Positions 8,830 to 17,251 of a stretch of DNA of 64,000 bases are shown here, piece after piece. The notes beneath the pieces are model-generated. The model was given only the letters and a program-made list of their open reading frames with translations. It did not search any database and was not told the origin of the DNA. Where the stretch lies: assembly GCA_016220085.1 (NCBI GenBank), contig JACRIN010000030.1, forward strand, positions 1 to 64,000, written 5' to 3'. The DNA is from Planctomycetota bacterium (GTDB lineage: Bacteria; Planctomycetota; UBA1135; GCA-002686595). Numbering within the stretch: the stretch's first letter is position 1; every line of letters begins with the position of its first letter. A program made the position numbers and the translations under genes.

Positions 8830-9564
8830 TCAAACTCCCAGGAAGAGTCGATCGGCGAGCATGCCGGGCAAGCCGGCGTCGTGGATGCGTTGCGCCTCCA
8901 TGCGGATGTCGTATTCGACGCGCTTGATCCAGACTCGGCCGAGGTCGGAGTCGTACACCGCGTAGGCAGCCCGTGGGTCTTCGTCGCGTGGCTGACCTAC
9001 GCTCCCCACGTTCACCAAGGCGCGCGCTGCCTCGTCGACGTCGATCTCGGTGTCGATCGTATAGGCCGTGCGCGAAGGATCGTCGTGCAGGCGCAGTAGC
9101 GTGACCGGGACATGGGTGTGACCGACGAAACAAACCGGTAGTGGCATGACGTCCAGCGACGGGTCGGCGTCCGTCGGGCTCTGGATGTAGTCGAACAACT
9201 CGGGCCGGAAAAGGGTTCCGTGCGACAGCGAGCAGTGCTCGAAGTGCAGTACGAGCGGCGCCGTCATCAGCCACGCACGATCAGCGTCCCGCAGTCTTGA
9301 CCGCGTCCAGTCGACTGCCGCGCGCGCGTAGTTGTTGAAGTACCGCGTGTCGAGCAGTTGCAGACACGCCGCGTCGTGGTTCCCCATGACTGCCTTCACC
9401 TGGCGCTCTCGCAGCAACGCGATGCACTCCGCGGGTGCCGCGCCGTAGCCGACGACGTCCCCGACGCTCAACGTCAGGTCCACACCTTCGCGGTCCAACG
9501 CCGCCAAGACGCTCTCCAGCGCGGAGAGGTTGGAGTGGATGTCCCCGAGAACGCCGTACCTCAT
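8830..9564 (-). CDS. Calcineurin-like metallophosphoesterase (YfcE/MJ0936-type)
   Basis: Soluble binuclear-metal phosphoesterase of 244 residues. Motifs appear in order: GDIHSN near residue 7, GDVVGYG, GNHD near residue 60, and GHTHVP in the C-terminal half, followed by LVNVGSVGQPRD, typical of small phosphodiesterases of this class. The upstream frame is open, but the ATG at 9564 gives the standard N-terminus MRYGVLGDIHSN and overlaps the stop of the upstream membrane protein gene (ATGA), so the two are translationally coupled. The substrate cannot be told from sequence. Confidence 0.9.
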   Translation of the reverse strand: MRYGVLGDIHSNLSALESVLAALDREGVDLTLSVGDVVGYGAAPAECIALLRERQVKAVMGNHDAACLQLLDTRYFNNYARAAVDWTRSRLRDADRAWLMTAPLVLHFEHCSLSHGTLFRPELFDYIQSPTDADPSLDVMPLPVCFVGHTHVPVTLLRLHDDPSRTAYTIDTEIDVDEAARALVNVGSVGQPRDEDPRAAYAVYDSDLGRVWIKRVEYDIRMEAQRIHDAGLPGMLADRLFLGV

Positions 9565-10226
9565 GAAGTCGGTCTGAACCGTCGCTCGAGGAGAATAGCC
9601 GCCATACCGAACGCCAGGATCGCTCCGGTATCGGCGAGACATCCGACGAACGTTTGGCTGTTGTGTTCTAGGTTGCGCAGAGGCGCTCCGGGATCCAGGA
9701 AGTAGAAGCTCGGCACCGATTGCGGTAGCAGCCAACCGACGGTCACCGTGACGACACTGCCCCCCCACTTGCCGAGCGGCAGCACGCCGACTACCGCGGC
9801 CACTGCGCCCCACCGAAACGCGAACAGTGCGACCGCGACCGGAACCGAGGCCCCAAAGCCGCGCTCGTTCCAAGAGGCGTCCGTCGCATACCCGCCGGCG
9901 ATCGCCGCGACCCCAGCGGTAGCGACGAGGATCGATACGGAGCCCGCGCAAACCAGCACCGATCGCAAGCCAAGCGTTTGCCTCGCCACCGCTCGGACGG
10001 AGGACCAACGCGACAGCGCCACCAGCGCAGCCACAAGTCCCGATAAACGCACCATAGACGCCAGCTGTTGGCCAGTTGAAGCCAGCATCGCAGATGAATG
10101 CGGCACAGCCGCGGTGGCTCCGAGCACTCCAGCCACGGCCAGCGCGATCGCCGCTGCTGGTGAGCGGCAGACCGCCAGGGTCGTGCGACTCGCAGCACCG
10201 GACGCCTTTCCGTGTAACCACAGCAT
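9561..10226 (-). CDS. Polytopic membrane protein of unknown function
   Basis: About 221 residues with roughly five to six hydrophobic segments rich in Ala, Val and Gly, for example AAAIALAVAGVLGATAAV near the start and LADTGAILAFGMAAILL near the end. No family is recognised. The start is uncertain: ATG at 10226 is used, while GTG at 10253 would add nine polar residues. Its stop overlaps the phosphoesterase start, suggesting a two-gene unit. It is transcribed away from parB, and the parS site lies between the two starts, so ParB bound there could influence it. Confidence 0.65.
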   Translation of the reverse strand: MLWLHGKASGAASRTTLAVCRSPAAAIALAVAGVLGATAAVPHSSAMLASTGQQLASMVRLSGLVAALVALSRWSSVRAVARQTLGLRSVLVCAGSVSILVATAGVAAIAGGYATDASWNERGFGASVPVAVALFAFRWGAVAAVVGVLPLGKWGGSVVTVTVGWLLPQSVPSFYFLDPGAPLRNLEHNSQTFVGCLADTGAILAFGMAAILLERRFRPTS

Positions 10227-10253
10227 CTTGTGGTGGTCTCTACCGCTGGCCAC

Positions 10254-10259
10254 TATACT
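10254..10259 (+). promoter_or_regulatory. Candidate -10 element upstream of parB
   Basis: TATACT matches five of six positions of a sigma-70 -10 box. It lies 38 bp upstream of parS and 69 bp upstream of the parB start. The best -35 match, TTGTGG at 10228-10233, is 20 bp away, which is too far for a good promoter, so this is tentative. Confidence 0.3.
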
Positions 10260-10296
10260 CGGCGGCTGGACGAACGCGCACTATCGGTTGGAGAGG

Positions 10297-10310
10297 GTTC
10301 CACGTGGAAC
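10297..10310. promoter_or_regulatory. parS: parS centromere-like site
   Basis: GTTCCACGTGGAAC is a perfect 14-bp palindrome. With its flanks it matches 15 of 16 positions of a symmetric parS sequence TGTTCCACGTGGAACA. It sits 17 bp upstream of the parB start codon. Chromosomal parS sites nucleate ParB and usually cluster near the replication origin, so this supports an origin-proximal location and possible autoregulation of parB. Confidence 0.9.
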
Positions 10311-10327
10311 AGCAGAAGAGGTCGGGC

Positions 10328-11191
10328 ATGGAACGTCGCTTGGGCAAGGGGTTGGGGTCGCTACTGGGCGCTGGAACAGTGGAGCCTCACGGGGTAACAA
10401 GCGTTCCGGTGGAGTCCCTCCGCCCCAATCCGTTCCAACCACGGCGCTCCTTCGAGCCCGCCGCGTTGCAGGAGCTGAGCGATAGCATTCGCCGCCACGG
10501 GATGATGCACCCGATCGTCGTGCGACGAAGCGGTGAGCGCTTCGAGATCATCTCGGGCGAGCGACGGTGGCGAGCCAGCCAACTCATTGGGCTGGAACGG
10601 GTCCCGGTGAGCATTCGGGAGAGCGTGGATGACCGAGAGATGCTCGAGCTGGCGCTGGTCGAGAACCTGCAGAGGCGTGATTTGAACCCGATCGAGCGTG
10701 CAGCGGGTTTTCGTTCGATGTGCGATCACCTAGGACTGACTCAGGAGCAGGTTGCCGAGCGGGTTGGACTTCAGCGATCGACGGTGACCAATCACCTTCG
10801 CTTGTTGGAGCTGCCCAAGAAGGTCCAGGACGCGCTGGTGGCGGACCTCATCCAGATGGGGCACGCGCGAGCGCTCCTCGGGGTCTCGGACCCGCGGGAG
10901 CAAGTTGCCTTCATGGAGACCGCGGTCCGCGACGCGCTGTCGGTGCGGCAAGTCGAGGAGCGGGTTCGGGCCGCCGGCGCCGCTGGTTCGAAGTCCGCCC
11001 GGGCGCAGACCGGTACGGGGGCCGAGCCGTCCTGGGCGGGAGCGCTGGCAAGAAGATTGAGCGAGACGCTGGGAACCAAGGTGCGTGTCACCACTCTCGA
11101 TGGCGAACGCTCACAGATCTTGATCGACTGCTTCTCGCACCAAGAGCTCAACCGCATCGCGGATGCGGTGGCGCCGAAACCGGTGCTGTAG
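10328..11191 (+). CDS. parB: ParB/Spo0J chromosome partitioning protein
   Basis: CTPase and DNA-clamp protein that loads at parS. The N-terminal MERRLGKGLGSLLG is the ParA-interaction segment. GERRWRAS (77-84) and ENLQRRDLNP (112-121) are the CTP-binding boxes. LTQEQVAERVGLQRSTVTNH (137-156) is the parS-reading helix-turn-helix, and the C-terminal dimerisation domain follows a short Ala/Gly linker. At 287 residues it is of normal length. The open frame extends upstream, but the ATG at 10328 has GAAGAGG six bases before it and gives the conserved N-terminus. It is convergent with the cyclophilin gene, with only 4 bp between stops. Confidence 0.95.
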   Translation: MERRLGKGLGSLLGAGTVEPHGVTSVPVESLRPNPFQPRRSFEPAALQELSDSIRRHGMMHPIVVRRSGERFEIISGERRWRASQLIGLERVPVSIRESVDDREMLELALVENLQRRDLNPIERAAGFRSMCDHLGLTQEQVAERVGLQRSTVTNHLRLLELPKKVQDALVADLIQMGHARALLGVSDPREQVAFMETAVRDALSVRQVEERVRAAGAAGSKSARAQTGTGAEPSWAGALARRLSETLGTKVRVTTLDGERSQILIDCFSHQELNRIADAVAPKPVL

Positions 11192-11195
11192 GCGG

Positions 11196-12209
11196 CTAGG
11201 GTTTGATCGCCGCAGAGGTGAGGACAACCGGCGCCGCCGGTCGATCCTGCGCACCTTCTGCAAGCTCGCCGGCGGCGATTCGGTGCACAACGTCCATTCC
11301 GGACGTGACCTTCCCAAAGATCGTGTAGTCACCGTCCAGGTGGTGGGCGGCGGTGACCGTGAGGTAGAACTGGCTGCCGGAGCTCTCGGCGTCACCCTGC
11401 TTCTTGGCGGCCGCGAGCACACCCTCGAAGTGGTACAGCTCGGCGTGCTCAAGCGGGATGGTGTACCCAGGACCGCCCTGGCCCCAGGTGCTGGTCGCAT
11501 CGGTCTTCGAGTTTGGATCCCCGCCCTGGATCATCATCCGCGGGTCAATGCGATGGAACCGAGTGCCGTCGTAGAACTTCTCTTCGACGAGCTTGAGGAA
11601 ATTCGCGGAGTGCGCGGGAGCTTTATCGGTAAACAATTGCACCTCAATAGCCCCTATTTCGGTCGTCAAAGTCACCGTAGGAGCGTCCGCTGGAGGCGGC
11701 TGGTTCGCGAGGACTGCGGTGTGGCTCGACTTCCAGGCCTCGTTCTTCTCCAGCGCAGAGAGAAACGCGTCCGCGAGGCTGGTGCCCGGCTGTTCCGCCG
11801 GCAGCGCGAGCGCGGGGTGCGTGGGGTTCTGTTGCTTGAGCCGCTCGACGGCCGCGCGAGCGCCAGCGGCGTCGCCGGCCGCGTAGCGGCTCCGGGCCTC
11901 GACCAATCGGGCCCAACCGCCGGTCGGGTCGGCCGGCAACTCGTCGCCGAGCCGCGCGAGCAGCTCGGGTTGGCCGCCCGGCATCTGGGTGAACGGGTTG
12001 GGCTCTAGGATTGTCGCGAGTCGCGACCACGTGCTGACGCGGGCGACTTGGGCTTGCTTCTTCCGGTACTGGGAGAAGAGAACTGCGGCCCCCGCAGCGA
12101 TCAGCAAGACAAGGCCAGCAAGCCAGTACTTCGCGACCCACGCCTGAAAGGGCGTCGCCTCGGATCTGGGTGCGACGGTGACGGCGGTGGGTGCTTTGTG
12201 TTGAGCCAT
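11196..12209 (-). CDS. Membrane-anchored cyclophilin-type peptidyl-prolyl isomerase
   Basis: 337 residues. A short cytoplasmic N-terminus precedes one transmembrane segment (about 28-46, KYWLAGLVLLIAAGAAVLF). A helical region at 70-160 suggests a TPR-like arrangement, and a cyclophilin domain covers the last 155 residues, with FHRIDPRMMIQGGDP and SGSQFYLT as the catalytic blocks. It probably folds envelope proteins on the outer face of the membrane. The start is ATG at 12209 with GAGAGG just upstream; the longer open frame upstream is not conserved-looking. It is convergent with parB without room for a terminator. Confidence 0.9.
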   Translation of the reverse strand: MAQHKAPTAVTVAPRSEATPFQAWVAKYWLAGLVLLIAAGAAVLFSQYRKKQAQVARVSTWSRLATILEPNPFTQMPGGQPELLARLGDELPADPTGGWARLVEARSRYAAGDAAGARAAVERLKQQNPTHPALALPAEQPGTSLADAFLSALEKNEAWKSSHTAVLANQPPPADAPTVTLTTEIGAIEVQLFTDKAPAHSANFLKLVEEKFYDGTRFHRIDPRMMIQGGDPNSKTDATSTWGQGGPGYTIPLEHAELYHFEGVLAAAKKQGDAESSGSQFYLTVTAAHHLDGDYTIFGKVTSGMDVVHRIAAGELAEGAQDRPAAPVVLTSAAIKP

Positions 12210-12737
12210 GGTTCCTCTCTGCGCGCGGCCAGGATCTGGGTGTATCCGCGGCACGATACTCCGACCCGCCCGACGATGCGCCGGTCGGCTGGAGCGCGGC
12301 GATTCTATGGACCCTGGAATTGGCGGACAAGGTGGATCAGGCGACGCACGCTCGCTGGGGCGGGGTTTGCCCAAGTTCGAACGCGGCCGTCGCTCGGCGA
12401 GGCGGCTGACCGTCGCAAAACGCCGGGCATTGAATGGTTCGATACAGCCTAGATAGTGTCCAGTGCGAGGCGGATTAGCAGCCAGCCCGAGCAACTCAAT
12501 CCTTCGGCCTTGCTGCCGTGAACCGGGGCCCTCGATTTGCGACGGCCAGATCATGAGAAGCGCCACCGCGACGTCGTCGGACAGGTCCGCCGTGGCGGTT
12601 GCTAGGCTCTGCGGTTCTTCTGCCGTCGAGACCCGAACGCTAGATCGCATGGGTGGGACCGGTCGCCGGGAACGCCCGTCGAGGCTCGCTGCGGTTCCGG
12701 ACCGGCGGCCTGCGGACGCCCCTCGGAGACCAACGCC
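12210..12737. other. 528-bp gene-free region between divergent genes
   Basis: I see no convincing coding frame or RNA gene here. It must carry the promoter of the leftward cyclophilin gene and that of the rightward secreted protein at 12738. A weak TTGAAT (12430-12435) with GATAGT 16 bp further is the only sigma-70-like pair I noticed, and it is unconvincing. Confidence 0.5.
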
Positions 12738-14030
12738 ATGATCCCGTCGCTCTGTCTATTCCTGCTCCAGTCCAACGCCGTCGATTCCGCATCCCACGTC
12801 GACGCGGTGCGAACCGCGCGTTCGCAACCGACGGCAACCGCCGATGGCCAGTCGAAGGGCGACGACAAGAAGAAGCCCAAGGAAACGGAGCCGGCTGGCG
12901 CCGGACCGGCAAAGGCCGACAAGAAGGACGAGAAGGCGAAGACCGATGCCGGCTCGACCGACCTCGAGGCGCTGTTGACCGCGGCTGGGCGCACGAGGAC
13001 CAGCGACGGCGATTGGCTGACGGCGGACGAGCAACAGAAACTCAAAGACGGTTGGACGCGACAAGACCTGGAGTGGGTCGCTCCGAACGAGGCCGAGAAC
13101 GTCAGCCAGAACAAGTGGAAGTGCGGCGACAAGTGGCTCGCGCTCGACGAAGCCAATCACTACCACGCGAAGGTCGGGAAGTGGTGGCGGCTGCGCGGCA
13201 AGTACTTCGACGTGTACTCGACGTGCAAGCGCGATGTTGCGTTGGAGGCCGTGAAGGAAGCCGACAGCGTGTTCTCGCATCTCGAGCGCGTCTTCGGTCG
13301 CACTCCGCCGATGCGGCCCGTCGTCTTGGTGCTCAACTCCGCTGATCAATACAACACCTTCGCTTCGGGCGACGGACGGTCGAGTCCCGATCTACGGGGG
13401 CTGTCATCGGTGCACGGCGCGTTCTTCGCCGAGTTGTGGACCGAGCCCATGCAGCGCGGGAGCTACTCTGGTTCCGGCGTCTGCTATCTCGATGCTTCCA
13501 ACGACGCCGGGTGGAGCTACGGCCGCACCTACGTGCGTCACGCGGCCGGGCAGTCGTTCACCGAAGCACTGGACCCGAGTGTGAACACGCTCTCTTCCCT
13601 GACGACGAAGAAATGGAAAGACGGGGAACTCGCCGAAGCGTTCTGGGGCGAGAAGAAGCTCCCGCAGTGGTTCCGCTACGGTGCCGCGAGTTACGTCGAG
13701 CGTTACTTCCAGGACGCGAGCGCGAGCGATCCGAAGGCGCTGCTCAAGTGGTCCGTGCAGAACATCGCCAACAAGGGAGGCTTGGACCCGCTGAAGAAGG
13801 TCTACGGCTTCGAGTTCGGCGGCGACCCGCAAGCGGACCTGAAGCTGATCAACGAGTGCGGCTTGCTGATCGCGTTCGCGATCGATGGCGGCATCAAGGA
13901 CATCTCAGACAAGCACGGCGCGATGCGCGCCGCGTTGAAGACGGGCAAGAACCTCGATAAAGCGCTATCGGCGCTCGAGGACGAGATCAAGAAGAACGAA
14001 GCGAAGCTGCGCGAGTTCGCCGGCCTCTAG
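12738..14030 (+). CDS. Secreted protein of unknown function, DUF1570-like degenerate peptidase
   Basis: 430 residues. There is a short hydrophobic N-terminus (MIPSLCLFLLQSNA), then a Lys/Ala/Asp-rich disordered stretch to about residue 70, then a globular region. FDVYSTCKRDVALEAVKEAD, YVRHAAGQSFTEAL and WFRYGAASYVERYF in that order resemble planctomycete DUF1570 (gluzincin-like) proteins, where the middle block would be HExxHQ and the last W(F)xEGxAxYxE. Here the HExxH glutamate and second histidine are missing, so any peptidase activity is probably lost. The family link is my inference. It lies 27 bp upstream of the next secreted protein, suggesting an operon. Confidence 0.6.
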   Translation: MIPSLCLFLLQSNAVDSASHVDAVRTARSQPTATADGQSKGDDKKKPKETEPAGAGPAKADKKDEKAKTDAGSTDLEALLTAAGRTRTSDGDWLTADEQQKLKDGWTRQDLEWVAPNEAENVSQNKWKCGDKWLALDEANHYHAKVGKWWRLRGKYFDVYSTCKRDVALEAVKEADSVFSHLERVFGRTPPMRPVVLVLNSADQYNTFASGDGRSSPDLRGLSSVHGAFFAELWTEPMQRGSYSGSGVCYLDASNDAGWSYGRTYVRHAAGQSFTEALDPSVNTLSSLTTKKWKDGELAEAFWGEKKLPQWFRYGAASYVERYFQDASASDPKALLKWSVQNIANKGGLDPLKKVYGFEFGGDPQADLKLINECGLLIAFAIDGGIKDISDKHGAMRAALKTGKNLDKALSALEDEIKKNEAKLREFAGL

Positions 14031-14057
14031 TCACCACGCACGCACGAGCACGAACGG

Positions 14058-16490
14058 ATGATCACTTACGCACTTCTCCTCGCTGTCGCTCCCCAGTCGA
14101 TCGCCGAGCACGCGAAGCTCCACCCGGACAACGTCTTCTTGTACGGCGAGATCCCGGACGTGAAGACGATGATGGGCGCGTACGACAAGTCGCCCGTCGT
14201 CCAGATGGTCCACGACGAGGCCGTGAGAAACGCGGTCTACGGCACGCTCGAGTCGTTCGACATCGACCTCGAGGAGAAGCTGGCGGAGCTCGGCGGTCTG
14301 CTCGGGTTACCGCAGGATCAAGCCGCATCGCCGGTCACCTCCGTGGTGGCGTACTTGGGCCGCGTGCGTTCCGCTTCGATCTCGTTGACGTTCCGGCCGA
14401 ACGAGGCGAGCGCTCCGCTCCAAGCTTCGGGCACGACCATCAGCGAGATCGCGCAGCTCGCAAGCGCGATCGAGATGCATCGGATCGAGACCGGCGAGTT
14501 GCCGGCGTCGCTCGGAGACGTCGAGCTCTCGACCGAGCTCGCAACCGACGCGTGGGGGCACGCGTATGGGTACTCGCGCTCGGAGGACGGCTCGAGCTAC
14601 ACGCTTGCGTCGTACGGCTCGGACGGGAAACCGGGCGGCACGGGTGCCGACGCCGACATCGAGCACGGCAAGGAAGCAGAAGCAGGCAAGCGCATGGTCG
14701 AGGGTGTTGCAAGCCAGCTCGGCATGCTGACGGTCCTGACCTTCGACGACGCGGCCAACGCGAAGTGGGCGCATGAGCTGTTCGTGCTCGGCGGCGAGAA
14801 GGCCGAGATGAAGACGTCGCCCGCGACCGACGTGAGTTACCGCGGCGCGAAGGGAACCCTCCGTCACTGGACCGCGAGCGAAGATCTCGAGTTCCCGCTG
14901 TGGACGATCCTGACCGACAAGGACGTCGTGATCGGCGCAGGCACACTGACACCGGAAGCCGCGATCGAGCTGTCCTCGGGCCGTGGCAAGACGATCGCAT
15001 CGAACGCGAAGTTCACGACGCTGCCGACGCGCTTGCCTGCGGCGCAGGGCGTGGCCATCGGCAATGTGTTCATGCAGTCGGAAGGCATGATGCAGCTCGC
15101 GTATCAAGGCGGAGCGCAGACGGAAGCGCTCCGCGAGCTGATCGAGCGCACCGGCGGAGAAACCTACGGGCGCATGCGACTCGTCGGGGATCGCTTCATC
15201 ACGGAGTTCGTCAACACGCCGTCGTCGAAGGACTACTTCGGGAAGTCGATGGGGCAGAAGCCCATCCCCGAGGATCTATGGAAGTGCATTCCCGACGACG
15301 CCATCGCGTTCTACGCGACATCGGTCGATGGCGCGGCGCTCTACAAGGAGCTCATGATCGCGCTGAGCGCGGACGGCAACGACCTTCAGGCGCGCGTGAG
15401 CGAACTCGAAGCGAAGCACGGCATCAACCTCGAGCGCGATCTCTTCGCCAATCTGAGCGGCGGTGCGGTGGGCTACATGCTTGCGATCAAGGGCTTCCCG
15501 CCGGGCGCCGCCCTGATCGCCGAACTGAAGGACCCGCAGGCGTTCACGCGTGGCATGAGCTCGCTCTTGAAGCTCGTGGCGGAGCAGGAAGGCAGCCCGT
15601 TCACGATCAAGGCGAACCCGTACAAGTACAAGGACGTCGAATGTCCGAAGTGGACGTTCTCGTTCAAGGACGCGGCGGAAAGCGGCGGCTTCGGCGGCGT
15701 GATGGCCCCGACTCCGACCGTTGCGGTCGTCAAGAACAGGGTCGTGATCACGCTCTTCGCGACCCGCGCGACCAAGGAGATCAAGCGCCTGCTCGGTGAC
15801 GATGGCGCGCCGCATCCGTTGCTCGCCAACCCGAATCGACCGCCCGCGAACGCGACCGTGATCGGTTACATGGACTGGGCGGAGCTGATCGGCGGCACGT
15901 ACAAGACCGCGATGGGTTTCGCTTCGATGATGGGCGGAGCGATGGGCGGCGATGCGAAGGTCGACTTCAGCAAGCTGCCCGAAGGGTCGGTGTTCACGCG
16001 CTTCTTCAAGCCGACGATCCTCTACTCGCGGCCGATCGAAGGCGGAACGTACACGCGGATGGAGTCCTCCTTCGGACCCGAGACGTGGGTCGCGTTCCTC
16101 GGCGGCATCGCGGCGGGCGGCATCGTCGCGAGCAGGTCGGATTCGTCCGACGCGGCTCCGACGACGCCGGAGCCCGAGCCCGAAGACGAGGCCGTGTCCG
16201 CGCCGTCCGCCGAGTCGATTTCGTCGCGCATCGCGCTCGACTCGATCCAAACAGCGATCGCGGTGTATCGCGCCGAAGCAGGCAAGGTGCCGAGCACGTT
16301 GTCCGACCTCACCAAGCCGACGAAGAACTACCCGAAAGGCTTCTTCAACGGTGGTGAGCTCCCGAAAGACGGCTGGGGCCACGAGTATCGCTACGCGCCG
16401 GCGGCCGACGGAAAGTCGTATCGCATCTGGTCGATCGGCGCGGACGGCGTCGATCAGGACGGTGCGGGGGACGACGTCGCTTCCGATTGA
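14058..16490 (+). CDS. Secreted DUF3352-like protein containing two GspG-type pseudopilin domains
   Basis: 810 residues. A weak N-terminal signal precedes a region (about 15-115) and a large central part reminiscent of DUF3352 proteins (LYGEIPDVKTMMGAYDKSPV). Embedded at residues 127-203 and again at 719-810 are sequences like the globular domain of major pseudopilin GspG: a helix, ETGELPASL or EAGKVPSTL, DAWGHAYGY or DGWGHEYRY, then a Gly/Asp-rich calcium-loop-like end (SYGSDGKPGGTGADAD; SIGADGVDQDGAGDD). Neither copy has the prepilin leader or transmembrane helix, so they are pasted-in domains. The function is unknown; an envelope role is likely. It is cotranscribed with 12738-14030. Confidence 0.65.
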   Translation: MITYALLLAVAPQSIAEHAKLHPDNVFLYGEIPDVKTMMGAYDKSPVVQMVHDEAVRNAVYGTLESFDIDLEEKLAELGGLLGLPQDQAASPVTSVVAYLGRVRSASISLTFRPNEASAPLQASGTTISEIAQLASAIEMHRIETGELPASLGDVELSTELATDAWGHAYGYSRSEDGSSYTLASYGSDGKPGGTGADADIEHGKEAEAGKRMVEGVASQLGMLTVLTFDDAANAKWAHELFVLGGEKAEMKTSPATDVSYRGAKGTLRHWTASEDLEFPLWTILTDKDVVIGAGTLTPEAAIELSSGRGKTIASNAKFTTLPTRLPAAQGVAIGNVFMQSEGMMQLAYQGGAQTEALRELIERTGGETYGRMRLVGDRFITEFVNTPSSKDYFGKSMGQKPIPEDLWKCIPDDAIAFYATSVDGAALYKELMIALSADGNDLQARVSELEAKHGINLERDLFANLSGGAVGYMLAIKGFPPGAALIAELKDPQAFTRGMSSLLKLVAEQEGSPFTIKANPYKYKDVECPKWTFSFKDAAESGGFGGVMAPTPTVAVVKNRVVITLFATRATKEIKRLLGDDGAPHPLLANPNRPPANATVIGYMDWAELIGGTYKTAMGFASMMGGAMGGDAKVDFSKLPEGSVFTRFFKPTILYSRPIEGGTYTRMESSFGPETWVAFLGGIAAGGIVASRSDSSDAAPTTPEPEPEDEAVSAPSAESISSRIALDSIQTAIAVYRAEAGKVPSTLSDLTKPTKNYPKGFFNGGELPKDGWGHEYRYAPAADGKSYRIWSIGADGVDQDGAGDDVASD

Positions 16491-16558
16491 TCGCGCTTGG
16501 CAGGAGCTCGCTCGCGAGCGCATAGTCAGCGCTTCGTCGCGAACCGGCGGCGACCCGC

Positions 16559-17251
16559 ATGGCGAGCAACGAGTCCTGGCACCGACGCTTCAAACGAGCG
16601 AGACGTAGCCTCGGCGCGTGGGCGGTCCCGCGCGTCGGAGCGCCGATGTTCGGCTTGCTCGCGCGCTCGTGGCGAGTGGAGCGCATCGAGGGTGCGCGTT
16701 TCGAGGGGCTCGAACGCGGCTTCATCCTCGCGCTGTGGCACGGACGGATGCTGCTCGGCATCCGAGAGCTTCGCGCGGAGCGCTTGCACGTGCTCGTTTC
16801 GATGAGCGGGGACGGTGACGTCTCGGAAGCGTTGCTCCAGAATTTCGGCTACACGGTGGTGCGCGGGTCGCGCAGCCGCGGCGGCGCGCGCGCGCTGCGG
16901 GAGATGCTCGGCATCCTTGGCGAGGGCGGCGTGGTGGTGATCACGCCGGACGGACCGCGCGGTCCGCGCCACACGATGAATCCCGGGCTCGCGTGGATGG
17001 CGAAAGCGACCGGCTACCCGGTGCTACCGCTCGGGTACGCGGTCGATCGCGCGTGGCGGCTGAAGAGTTGGGATCGCTTCACGATTCCCAAACCGTTTGC
17101 TCGCGTCCGGCTGGCGTTCGGCGAACCCGTGCGCGTTCCGCGCGAGGCGACTCCGGAGGACATGGAGCGCGCGACGGAGTCGATCCGCGAGCGCCTGCTC
17201 GAGCTGGAGAGACGCGGGTTCGCGAGCCTCGGCACGGAGCCCGACTTTTGA
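16559..17251 (+). CDS. DUF374 lysophospholipid acyltransferase-family protein
   Basis: 230 residues of the DUF374 acyltransferase group, related to LpxL/PlsC enzymes. LALWHGRMLL carries the H-x4-like catalytic histidine region. VSMSGDGD, GSRSRGGARALREM and ITPDGPRGPRHTMNPGLAWM form the usual DUF374 blocks, and the last includes the PDGPRGP acceptor motif. It likely acylates a lipid A-type or phospholipid intermediate at the inner membrane. The ATG at 16559 follows the preceding gene by 68 bp. It overlaps the DUF72 gene by four bases, so translation is coupled. Confidence 0.85.
   Translation: MASNESWHRRFKRARRSLGAWAVPRVGAPMFGLLARSWRVERIEGARFEGLERGFILALWHGRMLLGIRELRAERLHVLVSMSGDGDVSEALLQNFGYTVVRGSRSRGGARALREMLGILGEGGVVVITPDGPRGPRHTMNPGLAWMAKATGYPVLPLGYAVDRAWRLKSWDRFTIPKPFARVRLAFGEPVRVPREATPEDMERATESIRERLLELERRGFASLGTEPDF

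Noticed and set aside
5031..8927. A 1298-codon plus-strand open frame across pyrF, hemW and the sigma factor
   Set aside because: Antisense to four well-supported genes; composition is Arg/Ala-rich shadow sequence caused by high GC at third positions.
12421..12470. tRNA-like GGTTCGAT motif
   Set aside because: No matching acceptor, D or anticodon stems around it.
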